Shown here in pieces: positions 1-6,019 of a stretch of DNA of 8,592 bases; the stretch's first letter is position 1; each line of letters begins with the position of its first letter. Below the pieces are notes generated by a model. It was not told the DNA's origin. It saw nothing but the letters and a program-made list of their open reading frames with translations, and made no database searches. Both the position numbers and the translations under genes were made by a program. The DNA comes from an uncultured Dialister sp. (GTDB lineage Bacteria > Bacillota > Negativicutes > Veillonellales > Dialisteraceae), in NCBI RefSeq assembly GCF_900765565.1, contig NZ_CAAFRZ010000264.1, forward strand, positions 1 to 8,592, given 5' to 3'.

Positions 1-387
1 CAACTAGCCACCAGCTACTGATTCGCCCCAGGCGAATCACCCCGCAGGGCCCACCAGAATCCCTCTGTCTGCTTCGCAGACATCCCCCTTTGGAAAAGGG
101 GGACTGTTAACAGCGGTTCCGCCGCAGATGGAATCCTAATGACTCTGCACAAAAAAGTGCAAATGACTATGCAGCAGGCTCCCTTCGGAGAAGGGAGCTC
201 CCCACCGGGGTGAGGGATGGTGATGGAGCCGGCCCGCAGGGCCCATCAGAATCCCTCTGTCTGCTTCGCAGACATCCCCCTTTGAAAAAGGGGGACTGTT
301 GTCAGCGGCTCCGCCGCAGATGAAGTTTATAAGGCGGCGCTTCCCAATCTGTGCGCCGCCACCTTTGCGGCAAAGCCGCGGATCGTC
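1..387. repeat. Gene-free repeat region at left edge, including a 90-bp direct repeat
   Basis: No gene is seen here. Bases 4-24 carry short CTAGCCA-type heptads followed by a hairpin, GATTCGCC (20-27) with GGCGAATC (31-38); the same heptad-plus-hairpin combination recurs at 4060-4087. Two copies of a 90-bp sequence, 41-130 and 233-322, align without gaps and differ at about five positions. Each holds small hairpins: GTCTGC/GCAGAC around TTC, and CCCCCTTT facing AAAGGGGG. Between the copies lie further small hairpins (CTCCCTT/AAGGGAG near 179-199, CCCC/GGGG near 200-210). Near 366-379 is a GCGGC/GCCGC palindrome. The content is that of intergenic repeat elements; function is unknown. Confidence 0.75.
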
Positions 388-571
388 AGCGCCGCAGGCT
401 GGCCAGCTTTCCTAGCCGCTAGCAGCTGGCAGCTAGAAGCCCCCACCCGTTCGAACGGCGCCCGGCCATCCGTCATCTGGCCCGAAGGGCCTGTCCACCC
501 AGCCACCAGCTACCAGCCACTAGCTACTGATCTGCTCAATGCCCCCATCCGTTCGCACGCCGCCCAGCCAT
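388..571 (+). repeat. Heptad array - 59-bp linker - heptad array - half linker
   Basis: A GCGCCGCAGGCTG lead-in (390-402) and a TTTC motif precede four 7-bp units of the CTAGCAG family (412-439). A linker of exactly 59 bp follows (440-498), containing the palindrome GGCCCGAAGGGCC. Next come five units of the CTAGCCA family (499-533), then CTCAATG (535-541) and the first half of another linker (542-570), which stops at the terminator of the UPF0210 gene. The half linker is thus on the opposite strand to that gene, so the gene's own transcript would read its complement just after the terminator. Confidence 0.85.
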
Positions 572-611
572 AAAAAAACTGTATCGGACAATCATCCGAT
601 ACAGCTTTTTT
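572..611 (-). terminator. Intrinsic terminator of the UPF0210 operon, possibly bidirectional
   Basis: A perfect 10-bp stem (579-588 with 595-604, CTGTATCGGA and complement) encloses the 6-nt loop 589-594. On the minus strand the stem is followed by seven T residues (complement of 572-578), which is the expected end for the gene that stops at 622. On the plus strand six T residues (606-611) follow the stem, so it could also stop transcription from the left. Confidence 0.88.
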
Positions 612-621
612 CATTGTATCA

Positions 622-1980
622 TCAATTCGTCAGCGATCTCATCGGAGCCGGGATCTTGCCTCCCCGGTTAATGAAATCGTCCGCCCGGAACTGGTTGATC
701 TTCATTACCGGTGCATAGCCCATGAGGCCGCCGAACTGCACCATGTCTCCCGGTTTCTTACCCGGTACCGGGATGAGGCGGGTGGCGGTGGTCTTGTTAT
801 TGATCATGCCGATAGCCGCTTCGTCGGCGAGGATAGCGGAAATCGTGGAAGCCGGCGTGTCACCGGGGATGGCGATCATATCGAGGCCCACGGAGCACAC
901 GCAGGTCATGGCTTCCAGTTTCTCCAGGCAGAGACTCCCCTTTTCCACGGCCTGGATCATGCCCAGGTCTTCGCTCACCGGAATGAAGGCACCGGACAGG
1001 CCGCCGACACTGGAAGAGGCCATGAGGCCCCCCTTCTTCACCGCATCGTTCAGGAGGGCAAGGGCCGCCGTAGTTCCCGGGCCGCCGCAGCTTTCCAGAC
1101 CCATTTCTTCCAGCACCTGGGCCACGCTGTCGCCGACGGCAGAGGTAGGCGCCAGGGACAGGTCGATGATGCCGAAGGGCGCATGGAGCCGTTCCGTTGC
1201 CGCTTCCGCCACCATCTGGCCGAGACGGGTAATCATGAAGGCCGTATTCTTGATGGTCCTTGCCACCACGTTGAGAGGCGCCCCTTTCACATCTTCCAGG
1301 GCCCGCTTCACCACGCCGGGACCGGAGACACCCACATGGATGGCCGTATCTCCCTGGGTCACCCCATGGAAAGCGCCGGCCATGAAGGGGTTATCTTCCA
1401 CGGCGTTGCAGAATTCTACGAGTTTCGTGCATCCGTAGGCATCCTGGTCCTTCGTGAGTTCTGCCGTTTCCTTCACTACCTCACCCATCCGTTTCACCGC
1501 ATCCATATTGATGCCGGCCTTCGTGGAACCCACGGCCACGGAGCTGCAGATGCTCTTCGTGGAAGCCAGGGCTTCCGGGATAGAGTCAATGAGGATTTTA
1601 TCGGAAGACGACATGCCCCGGTCCACCAGGGCCGAGAAACCGCCGAGGATATCGACGCCCACTTCGTCCGCCGCCTTCTGCAGTGTTTTGGCGATATTCA
1701 CGTAGCTGGAAGTCTTAAGGCCCCCTGCCACCAGCGCAATGGGGGTGACGGAAATACGGCGGTTAATGATGGGCACCCCGTATTCCCGGGAAATATCATG
1801 GCTCACTTCGGTGAGATGTTCCGCCTTTGTGCAGATGGTGTCGTAAATCTTCCGGCACAGCGTCTTTTCATCGTCCGAAACGCAGCCCAGGAGGGAAATG
1901 CCCATGGTAATGGTACGGACGTCCAGTTTGTTCTGGTCAAACATCCGCTCCGTAGCAAGGATTTCTTCAATATCGAGCAT
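622..1980 (-). CDS. UPF0210/DUF711 family protein (PFL-like fold), function unknown
   Basis: A 452-residue protein recognisable as the UPF0210 (DUF711, 'PFL family protein') family by its full-length run of conserved glycine-rich segments: [10 protein letters not shown] (113-122), [14 protein letters not shown] (147-160), [17 protein letters not shown] (206-222), [19 protein letters not shown] (276-294), [19 protein letters not shown] (323-341), and a C-terminal [11 protein letters not shown] (372-382) with [10 protein letters not shown] (415-424). Known of the family: structural work places it near the pyruvate formate-lyase fold, but the glycyl-radical RVxGY signature is not visible here and no reaction is established. 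The start is ATG at 1980, preceded by a strong AAGGGGGA site. It lies 11 bp downstream of the ACT gene's stop, and the ribosome site starts within that stop (TGAAAGGGGGA), so the pair is probably translationally coupled. No truncation is seen. A role in a small-molecule-responsive system with the ACT partner is inference only. Confidence 0.95.
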   Translation of the reverse strand: MLDIEEILATERMFDQNKLDVRTITMGISLLGCVSDDEKTLCRKIYDTICTKAEHLTEVSHDISREYGVPIINRRISVTPIALVAGGLKTSSYVNIAKTLQKAADEVGVDILGGFSALVDRGMSSSDKILIDSIPEALASTKSICSSVAVGSTKAGINMDAVKRMGEVVKETAELTKDQDAYGCTKLVEFCNAVEDNPFMAGAFHGVTQGDTAIHVGVSGPGVVKRALEDVKGAPLNVVARTIKNTAFMITRLGQMVAEAATERLHAPFGIIDLSLAPTSAVGDSVAQVLEEMGLESCGGPGTTAALALLNDAVKKGGLMASSSVGGLSGAFIPVSEDLGMIQAVEKGSLCLEKLEAMTCVCSVGLDMIAIPGDTPASTISAILADEAAIGMINNKTTATRLIPVPGKKPGDMVQFGGLMGYAPVMKINQFRADDFINRGGKIPAPMRSLTN

Positions 1981-1991
1981 GGCTCCCCCTT

Positions 1992-2264
1992 TCAGATGCG
2001 GTGCATGGCGTAGAAAATATCAGCCAGCTGGGCCCGCACATCCACACCCAGTTCTTTGCCGAGCTGTCCCAGGTCATCCTGCACATCCTTCAGGGAACCC
2101 TTCGCCTTTTCCATATCACAGATGAGGACCATGTCGAAAATATCCCCCAGGATGGTCTGGGAAATATCGAGAATATTGATATTTTCCTTAGCCAAAGCTG
2201 CTGCCACGCCGGCTACAATGCCCACCCGGTCAGCGCCGATAACGGTAACCACGATTTTTTTCAT
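1992..2264 (-). CDS. ACT domain-containing protein, UPF0237 family
   Basis: A 90-residue, single-domain protein. Residues 4-38 show the ACT opening ([19 protein letters not shown], then NINILDISQ), with the conserved turn G10-x-D12-x-x-G15 that in ACT domains contacts amino-acid ligands; the second half supplies the remaining strands and helix. It is a stand-alone ACT protein of the UPF0237 group, a family without a catalytic domain, taken to sense a small molecule or bind a partner; no ligand can be deduced. The start at 2264 has an AAGGAG site (2276-2271, minus) six bases upstream. It is first in an operon with the UPF0210 gene, an arrangement known from other Firmicutes such as streptococci, which supports a joint function. 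Confidence 0.94.
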   Translation of the reverse strand: MKKIVVTVIGADRVGIVAGVAAALAKENINILDISQTILGDIFDMVLICDMEKAKGSLKDVQDDLGQLGKELGVDVRAQLADIFYAMHRI

Positions 2265-2347
2265 AATTTTCTCCTTCCGATTCTACAGGATTCACACTGG
2301 CATCCCATTCAAGAGAAAGATTCATCTCCCTGCACAATGTTGTACTT

Positions 2348-2356
2348 ATTATAACA
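2348..2356 (-). promoter_or_regulatory. Extended -10 promoter of the ACT-UPF0210 operon
   Basis: On the minus strand 2356-2348 reads TGTTATAAT, a perfect TATAAT with the TG extension one base upstream. No good -35 is visible at 17 bp, consistent with an extended -10 promoter. It lies about 85 bp upstream of the ACT start codon and just inside the non-repetitive stretch 2265-2390; repeats begin at about 2391. Confidence 0.75.
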
Positions 2357-2394
2357 TACGAATGGATAGTATGAGCTCATAGGGATAGATAGAT

Positions 2395-2508
2395 CGAGAC
2401 CGAGACCGAGATCGAGGATGGCAATCCCAGGCCCTGCGGGCCGGGTGGCGGATGACTGAGTGGCGTGCGGACAGATGGGGCTTCCAGCTGCTAGCGGCTA
2501 GCTGTTAG
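2395..2508 (-). repeat. CGAGAC hexamer array - 58-bp linker - heptad array
   Basis: Four 6-bp units of the CGAGAC type (2395-2418) are followed by a few spacer bases and a linker of 58 bp (2423-2480) with the palindrome GGCCCTGCGGGCC, then four heptads (2481-2508) ending next to GAAAA. Relative to the copies at 412 or 5577 this block is inverted. The first heptad, CTTCCAG, is the complement of the CTRRAAG unit that closes every array of this family. Confidence 0.83.
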
Positions 2509-2545
2509 GAAAACCGATCGAAGCACCGCAGGCTGATCAACTTTT

Positions 2546-2707
2546 CTGGCAGCTAGCGGCTAGAAGCTAGAAGCCCCCATCCGTTCACACGCCCCTCAGC
2601 CACAGGACAACCGCGGCAAAGCCGCTAAAGACCTAGACCTGGATCTAGATCTAGACCTTCAGGGCCTCCAGCCCAGAGCCTCAACTCTCAACTCTCAATT
2701 CTCAAAT
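2546..2707 (+). repeat. Heptad array - 59-bp linker - CTAGAC hexamers - 23-bp linker - CTCAACT array
   Basis: Four CTAG-type heptads (2546-2573), a 59-bp linker (2574-2632), four hexamers of the CTAGAC type (2633-2656), a 23-bp short linker (2657-2679), then four CTCAACT-type heptads (2680-2707). The long linker starts like the others (CCCCCATCCGTTCACACG), but its second half carries a GCGGC/GCCGC palindrome in place of GGCCC/GGGCC without any change in length. The same order of hexamers, 23-bp linker and CTCAACT array recurs at 7114-7188. With 2423-2508 this block forms a long inverted repeat. Confidence 0.85.
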
Positions 2708-2747
2708 CTATCCCCCTAATCAGCTAGCCACTCCCTCAGCCATCATG

Positions 2748-2753
2748 TATAAT
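2748..2753 (+). promoter_or_regulatory. -10 element of the exonuclease III gene
   Basis: A perfect TATAAT lies 43 bp upstream of the ATG at 2796, in an AT-rich stretch that contrasts with the repeats on its left. No convincing -35 is visible; the bases 17 bp upstream belong to CTAGCCA-like sequence. Confidence 0.65.
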
Positions 2754-2795
2754 AATCATATAGATAAACATAAATTCAGAAAAAGGAGAACTCCC

Positions 2796-3557
2796 ATGAA
2801 AAAACTGAAATATATTTCCTGGAACGTGAACGGCCTCCGGGCCTGCCTGAAGAAGGGCTTCATGGATGCCTTCAACGCCCTGGACGCAGACTGCTTCTGC
2901 CTCCAGGAGACAAAACTCCAGCCCCACCAGATCGAGCTGGACCTGCCTGGCTACCACCAGTACTGGAACAGCGCCGTGAAGAAAGGCTACAGCGGTACCG
3001 CCATTTTCACAAAAGAAGAGCCCCTCTCCGTCACCTACGGTCTCGGTATCGAAGAGCATGACCAGGAAGGCCGCCTCATTACGGCGGACTTCGGCACCCA
3101 CTACCTCCTCTGCTGCTACACCCCCAACAGCCAGCGGGGTCTGGCAAGGCTCCCCTACCGCATGACCTGGGAAGAAGCCATGAAGGAATACATGACAAAA
3201 CTGGCAGAAAAAAAGCCGGTGATCCTCTGTGGCGACCTGAACGTGGCCCACGAGGACATCGACATTGCCAATCCTGCTTCCAACCATAAAAACGCCGGCT
3301 TCACCGACGAAGAACGGGGTAAAATGACGGACCTTCTCTCCGCCGGCTTCACCGACTCCTTCCGCCACCTCCACCCCCACGAAAAAGAGGCCTACTCCTG
3401 GTGGAGCTACTTCGCCAAATCCCGGGAACGGAACATTGGATGGAGAATCGACTACTTCCTGGTCTCCGACGCCTGGAAGGACCACATCAAAGGGGCCTCC
3501 ATCCACCCGGAAATCCTCGGCAGCGACCACTGCCCGGTGGAGCTGGATCTGGAGTAA
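2796..3557 (+). CDS. xth: Exodeoxyribonuclease III / class II AP endonuclease (ExoA/Xth type)
   Basis: A 253-residue enzyme of the exonuclease III family, which cleaves DNA 5' of abasic sites and removes 3' blocking groups in base excision repair. The full active-site set is present: N10 in SWNVNG (8-13), E38 in QETK (37-40), Y108 in YTPNS (108-112), D147 and N149 in GDLNVAH (146-152), D219 in GWRIDYFLVS (215-224), and D244-H245 in SDHCP (243-247). Length matches the Bacillus ExoA type. The start is ATG 2796, with AAAGGAG (2782-2788) seven bases upstream; an in-frame ATG at 2745 is rejected because it sits immediately before the -10 TATAAT. The gene stands alone. The TAA stop (3555-3557) lies in a stretch resembling the intergenic linker, and no intrinsic terminator follows. 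Confidence 0.97.
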   Translation: MKKLKYISWNVNGLRACLKKGFMDAFNALDADCFCLQETKLQPHQIELDLPGYHQYWNSAVKKGYSGTAIFTKEEPLSVTYGLGIEEHDQEGRLITADFGTHYLLCCYTPNSQRGLARLPYRMTWEEAMKEYMTKLAEKKPVILCGDLNVAHEDIDIANPASNHKNAGFTDEERGKMTDLLSAGFTDSFRHLHPHEKEAYSWWSYFAKSRERNIGWRIDYFLVSDAWKDHIKGASIHPEILGSDHCPVELDLE

Positions 3558-3582
3558 CTAAGCAGCGTACAAACAGATGAAG

Positions 3583-3690
3583 CCTTCAGCCTTGAGCCTT
3601 GAGCTGGATGGGCCCTGCGGGCCGGGTAACGGGTGTGTGAGATTGCGTGCAACCCACAGGAGCTTCCAGCTGCCAGCTGTTAGCTCCCAG
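3583..3690 (-). repeat. CCTTGAG heptads - 59-bp linker - heptad array
   Basis: Three units of the CTCAAGG family in complement (3583-3603) are followed by a linker of exactly 59 bp (3604-3662) and four CTAG-type heptads (3663-3690) that end at GGAAAGCC. The preceding bases, covering the stop codon of the exonuclease gene, resemble the distal half of the linker. It is inverted relative to the 412 copy. Confidence 0.83.
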
Positions 3691-3765
3691 GAAAGCCGGT
3701 CGGGCCCTTCGGGCCAGAACCATTCCGCGGCTTCGCCGCCATACCTTCTGCCTCTAACCGTTTAT

Positions 3766-3864
3766 CGTCATCTCGAGCGGTGGTAGCATGCAAGATGCCT
3801 ATTCAGTCAAGAATAGCTACAGCTTCGATGAGTCGAGAGATCTTCCTGATAAATGACTATGACG
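3766..3864. repeat. About 100-bp foldback element of unknown kind
   Basis: The ends pair: CGTCAT (3766-3771) with ATGACG (3859-3864). Inside, TCTCGA (3771-3776) can pair with TCGAGA (3833-3838), GTAGC (3783-3787) with GCTAC (3816-3820), and CTATTC (3799-3804) with GAATAG (3811-3816), some of these being alternatives because they overlap by one base. The sequence differs from the heptad-linker repeats around it. It could be a decayed palindromic repeat with an insertion in its loop, or a structured transcript; no known RNA family was recognised. Confidence 0.45.
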
Positions 3865-3878
3865 GGGTTTTCAAAAAG

Positions 3879-3906
3879 AATTGAGATTTGAGGTAAGAGA
3901 ATTGAG
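3879..3906 (-). repeat. Degenerate four-unit TTGAG heptad array
   Basis: Four 7-bp units, AATTGAG, ATTTGAG, GTAAGAG and AATTGAG, again 28 bp in total. It is the complement of the CTCAACT family but more diverged, and it is not followed by a standard linker. Confidence 0.6.
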
Positions 3907-4039
3907 GTCCCGCCTGCGGCGCTTTCACTAGCTACCCTACGTCGCCTACGGTTCCCTACGAACCCCGTTTGCTTTCCACTGCACCGCGGTGGGGTTTGCT
4001 GATGGGGACTGATGGGTCCGGCCCGCAGGGCCTGTTCAC

Positions 4040-4087
4040 CTAGCCACTAGATCTAGATACTAGCCACTGATTCGCCTCCGGCGAATC
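4040..4087 (+). repeat. CTAGCCA array with CTAGAT insertion and GATTCGCC hairpin
   Basis: CTAGCCA (4040-4046), a CTAGAT-like 13-bp insert (4047-4059), CTAGCCA (4060-4066) and a hairpin GATTCGCC (4069-4076) with GGCGAATC (4080-4087). It is preceded by a GGCCCGCAGGGCC palindrome (4019-4031), as other arrays are. The same array-hairpin junction is at 4-38. Confidence 0.65.
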
Positions 4088-4107
4088 ACCCCGCAGGGCC
4101 TGTCCAG

Positions 4108-4221
4108 CTCAAGGCTCAAGGCTGAAGGCTCAATGCCCCACACGCTCGCACGCCGCTTATCCACCCGTCACCCGGTCCGCTGGGCCTGATTACCAAGCTG
4201 CCAGACACTAGCCACCAGCTA
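4108..4221 (+). repeat. CTCAAGG array - 58-bp linker - array ending in a stop codon
   Basis: Four CTCAAGG-type heptads (4108-4135), a 58-bp linker (4136-4193; one C shorter at its start than the 59-bp form) with the palindrome GGTCCGCTGGGCC, then four heptads CAAGCTG, CCAGACA, CTAGCCA and CCAGCTA (4194-4221). The last three bases of the array, 4219-4221, read TAG on the minus strand and are the stop codon of the HAD gene. Confidence 0.8.
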
Positions 4222-5022
4222 CCTATCCAGCAGCTTCTCTATCTCCTTTGCCACCCCGTCCTCTTCATTGGACAGGCAGAGATGGGAAGCTGCTTTTTTT
4301 GCGACCTCGTCAGCATTGGCCACAGCGTAGGACAGGCCCGCCATCTTCAGGAGGGGCACATCGTTTTCCGTATTGCCGAAAGCCATGACTTCATCCGTGG
4401 AAATGCCCTCCTTCTCACAGAGGAAACGCACCGCCTCTGCCTTATTGACCCCCTTCTTATGGACATCCACGAAATCATCCCCCGGGAACACCACATCCAC
4501 ATGGGGGCCGAACTTCTCCTCCACCGCCCGGCGGATTTCATTTCTTTTCTCCGCCGACGGATTCGCAAAGACGATACGGGTCACCAGCTTCTTTGGATGG
4601 TAAAATTCCTCTCCCACAAAGATGGGCTTCTTGGACCGGTACTTCGCGTACTTCACCTCCGTGCCGTTGGGGGCGTCCATATAAATGAGGTCATCCATGA
4701 AAGAAGTGGCCTGCCAGCCCTGGCGCTTCGACTCCAGCAGGATGTCCGAAGCCAGTTTCGGATCCAGTCCCTGCTGCAGGAGGGGCTCCCCGGTTTCGCT
4801 CATCATGATCCAGGCCCCGGTGTAGCAGATGAGAGGCACATTTCCCAGATGGAGGGACTTCACCTTCCTCTGCGCCGAATCCCACATGCGCCCCGTGGCC
4901 ACCACCACCCGGTACCCCGCCTCAGAAGCGCGGCGGATGACCTGACGGGAATATTCGGAAATAGACATATCATCATGAAGAAGGGTGCCATCCAGGTCGA
5001 TGGCGATCATACGAATGGACAT
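4219..5022 (-). CDS. Cof-type HAD superfamily hydrolase (sugar-phosphate-type phosphatase)
   Basis: A 267-residue soluble HAD hydrolase with a large cap (about 85-185) between the two halves of the core, the type IIB (Cof) layout. Motif I is IAIDLDGTLL (6-15), with nucleophile D9 and acid/base D11; motif II is T43 in VVATGR (40-45); the motif III lysine is K194 in HKKGVNK (188-194); motif IV is AFGNTENDVPLL (214-225). In most Cof proteins motif IV reads GDxxND; here the first aspartate is N217, while N220 and D221 are kept. Family members dephosphorylate sugar phosphates, flavin or cofactor phosphates; the substrate cannot be told. The start is ATG 5022, with AAAGGA (5037-5032, minus) upstream; an upstream extension to 5103 would translate the intergenic repeat and is rejected. 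The stop lies within a heptad array. No clear promoter is seen; the AGTTGAG array sits directly upstream. Confidence 0.94.
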   Translation of the reverse strand: MSIRMIAIDLDGTLLHDDMSISEYSRQVIRRASEAGYRVVVATGRMWDSAQRKVKSLHLGNVPLICYTGAWIMMSETGEPLLQQGLDPKLASDILLESKRQGWQATSFMDDLIYMDAPNGTEVKYAKYRSKKPIFVGEEFYHPKKLVTRIVFANPSAEKRNEIRRAVEEKFGPHVDVVFPGDDFVDVHKKGVNKAEAVRFLCEKEGISTDEVMAFGNTENDVPLLKMAGLSYAVANADEVAKKAASHLCLSNEEDGVAKEIEKLLDR

Positions 5023-5047
5023 AGGGACGTTCCTTTCTGTAGAAAAG

Positions 5048-5161
5048 AGTTGAGAGTTGAGAATTGAGAGTTGAGGTTCCGCGGCTGCCGCCGCGAGTGC
5101 CATGTGGCTGGGTTGCGTGCATTCTTGTGGGGGCTTCTAGCTGCTAGCTTCTAGCTATTAG
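5048..5161 (-). repeat. CTCAACT array (complement) - 58-bp linker - heptad array
   Basis: Four units of AGTTGAG/AATTGAG (5048-5075), a 58-bp linker (5076-5133) and four CTAG-type heptads (5134-5161) followed by GAAAGC. The linker's outer half has the usual GTGGCTGGGTTGCGTGC form, while its inner half has a CGCGGC-GCCGCG palindrome (about 5080-5095) instead of GGCCC/GGGCC. Read on the minus strand, the CTCAACT array is 10 bp upstream of the ribosome site of the HAD gene. Confidence 0.84.
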
Positions 5162-5189
5162 GAAAGCTCGACAGCCTGCGGCGCCACCG

Positions 5190-5252
5190 ACGGCCGGGCT
5201 CTAAGGTGCTCGCTTAAATGTGCAGTAAATGCTCGCAAATGAGCCCGGCCAG
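5190..5252. repeat. Hairpin element with TGTGCAGTAAA core, copy A
   Basis: A perfect 10-bp stem, GGCCGGGCTC (5192-5201) with GAGCCCGGCC (5241-5250), encloses 39 bases. The loop contains the 11-mer TGTGCAGTAAA (5219-5229), flanked by CGCTT on the left and GCTCGC on the right. The same stem type, spacing and 11-mer occur at 8508-8566. It lies between a left-facing and a right-facing heptad array. Confidence 0.7.
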
Positions 5253-5323
5253 AGCTGCCCATCGGGCTGGGGTTAGCTGTAGGAAACTGATGGGAACTGG
5301 CCCAATGGGCCTGGTCAGCCTTC

Positions 5324-5400
5324 CTAACTGCTAATTGCTAGCAGCTAAAAGCCCCCATCCGTTCACACGCCGCTTAGCCACACAAGCGCCGCAGGCTGAC
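5324..5400 (+). repeat. Heptad array with truncated linker
   Basis: Four CTAG-type heptads (5324-5351; CTAACTG, CTAATTG, CTAGCAG, CTAAAAG) and the first half of the linker (5352-5381, starting CCCCCATCCGTTCACACG), then GCGCCGCAGGCTGAC (5386-5400) in place of the second half. It faces the inverted array at 5134-5161. Confidence 0.8.
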
Positions 5401-5570
5401 TTTAACCTCCCCCATCTATGGGGGAGGTGGCGCCGAAGGCGACGGAGGGGGCTCTCGCTAAAGTCGCTCCTACCGTTTCCTTCCAATCCCCCAGCCGCTT
5501 CACGGCCATCCATTGGCGCCCCTCCACCCGAGGGGAGGTTGGGGTGCATTTGCGGCGAAGCCGCTTTCCA
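5401..5570. repeat. GC-rich intergenic hairpins
   Basis: CCTCCCCC (5406-5413) pairs with GGGGGAGG (5420-5427) around a 6-nt loop, followed by a GCC-GAA-GGC hairpin near 5432-5440. A second CCCCT/AGGGG foldback is near 5519-5535, and GCGGC-GAA-GCCGC is near 5552-5564. These look like a separate class of ordinary intergenic palindrome. No T-tract marks them as terminators and there is no adjacent gene end. Confidence 0.55.
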
Positions 5571-5576
5571 GCTTTC

Positions 5577-5691
5577 CTAGCCGCTAACAGCTAGCAGCTA
5601 GAAGCCCCCATCCGTTCACACGCTCCTCAGCCACCCATCACCCGGCCTGCAGGGCCTGACCAGCTCAAGGCCCAAGGCTCAAAGCTCAAGG
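5577..5691 (+). repeat. Heptad array - 59-bp linker - CTCAAGG array
   Basis: The cleanest example of the composite unit: lead-in AGCTTTC, four CTAG-type heptads (5577-5604), a linker of exactly 59 bp (5605-5663) starting CCCCCATCCGTTCACACG and ending CCTGACCAG with the palindrome GGCCTGCAGGGCC, then four CTCAAGG-type heptads (5664-5691). Confidence 0.88.
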
Positions 5692-5749
5692 CCTCGCTCC
5701 TGATGACTCCAACTGTCCCCTGCTCAGCGCCTGCGGCGGACCAGCTCTC

Positions 5750-5970
5750 CTAGCCGCTAGGAGCTAGCAGCTAAAAGCCCCCATCCGTTCGTACGCCTCT
5801 CAGCCACCCATCCCCCGGCCCGCAGGGCCTTTCCAGCTCAAGACTGAAGGCTCAAGGCCCCACCCGTTCACACGCCCCTCAGCCACATACAGACCGGCCC
5901 GCAGGGCCTGTTCACCTAGCCACCAGCTACTGGCCACTAGCTACTAGCCACTGATCTGCTGGAAGCCCCC
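5750..5970 (+). repeat. Three heptad arrays joined by 59- and 58-bp linkers
   Basis: Four CTAG-type heptads (5750-5777), a 59-bp linker (5778-5836), three CTCAAGG-type heptads (5837-5857), a 58-bp linker (5858-5915), five CTAGCCA-type heptads (5916-5950), the junction CTGATCTG (5951-5958), CTGGAAG (5959-5965) and the start of a further linker (CCCCCACACG, 5966-5975). The chain ends at the promoter of the EamA gene. It is the longest such chain in the window and shows three heptad families in one reading register. Confidence 0.86.
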
Positions 5971-5977
5971 ACACGTA

Positions 5978-5986
5978 TGCTATAAT
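5978..5986 (+). promoter_or_regulatory. Extended -10 promoter of the EamA transporter gene
   Basis: TGCTATAAT is a perfect TATAAT with the TG extension, 33 bp upstream of the ATG. No TTGACA-like -35 is seen at 17 bp. It starts three bases after the last repeat segment, so the upstream promoter region is repeat DNA. Confidence 0.75.
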
Positions 5987-6019
5987 AACTATTATACAAC
6001 GTACACAAGGAGCATTCTC

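Larger units (their letters stand above)
2265..2795. other. Divergent intergenic region between ACT and exonuclease genes
   Basis: The left part (2265-2390) is unique sequence holding the ACT ribosome site and promoter. The middle (2395-2707) is almost entirely array-linker repeat units, listed separately. The right part (2708-2795) holds the -10 element and ribosome site of the exonuclease gene. No additional gene is supported. Confidence 0.8.
3558..4218. other. Convergent intergenic region between exonuclease and HAD genes
   Basis: No gene is supported. Contents from left to right: linker-like sequence at the exonuclease stop, an array-linker-array block (3583-3690), palindromes at 3700-3745, a distinct foldback element (3766-3864), a degenerate TTGAG-type array (3879-3906), a low-similarity stretch with a hairpin AACCCC (3961-3966) facing GGGGTT (3991-3996), a CTAGCCA-type array with a GATTCGCC hairpin (4040-4087), and a final array-linker-array block (4108-4221). 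Neither converging gene has a recognisable U-tract terminator here. Confidence 0.75.
5023..6019. other. About 1 kb divergent intergenic region between HAD and EamA genes
   Basis: No gene is supported over almost 1 kb. It contains, left to right: ribosome site of the HAD gene (5031-5037), array-linker-array (5048-5161), a hairpin with conserved core (5192-5250), palindromes such as GGCCCAATGGGCC (5299-5311), a second array (5324-5351), ordinary GC hairpins (5406-5427, near 5512-5545), two more array-linker-array blocks (5577-5691 and 5750-5965) and the EamA promoter. Open frames here are short, lie over the repeats and lack family similarity. Confidence 0.8.

Noticed and set aside
722..2125. 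Long plus-strand open frames opposite the UPF0210/ACT operon
   Set aside because: They are shadow frames with arginine-, proline- and serine-rich or histidine-rich composition, no ribosome sites and no family features; the minus-strand frames carry conserved domains.
2745..2795. Upstream ATG start of the exonuclease gene
   Set aside because: This ATG directly precedes the -10 TATAAT (2748-2753), so it would not be in the transcript; the ATG at 2796 has a good ribosome site and starts the conserved domain.
2736..3530. Long minus-strand frame opposite the exonuclease gene
   Set aside because: Valine- and glycine-rich shadow frame without a ribosome site; the plus strand encodes a complete enzyme.
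5023..5103. N-terminal extension of the HAD protein
   Set aside because: The added codons translate the AGTTGAG repeat array and a GC palindrome; the ATG at 5022 has a ribosome site and is followed at once by motif I.
5406..5427. Intrinsic terminator from the CCTCCCCC/GGGGGAGG hairpin
   Set aside because: No T-tract follows on either strand and no gene ends nearby.
5331..5580. Small proteins in the 1-kb HAD-EamA intergenic region
   Set aside because: The short frames overlap heptad arrays, linkers and GC hairpins, and their translations are repeat-derived, with no ribosome site.
412..5965. CRISPR array (28-bp repeats with regular spacing)
   Set aside because: The 28-bp blocks are themselves tandem heptads and vary between copies, the intervening 58-59 bp are conserved instead of unique, copies lie on both strands and across genes, and no cas gene is present.
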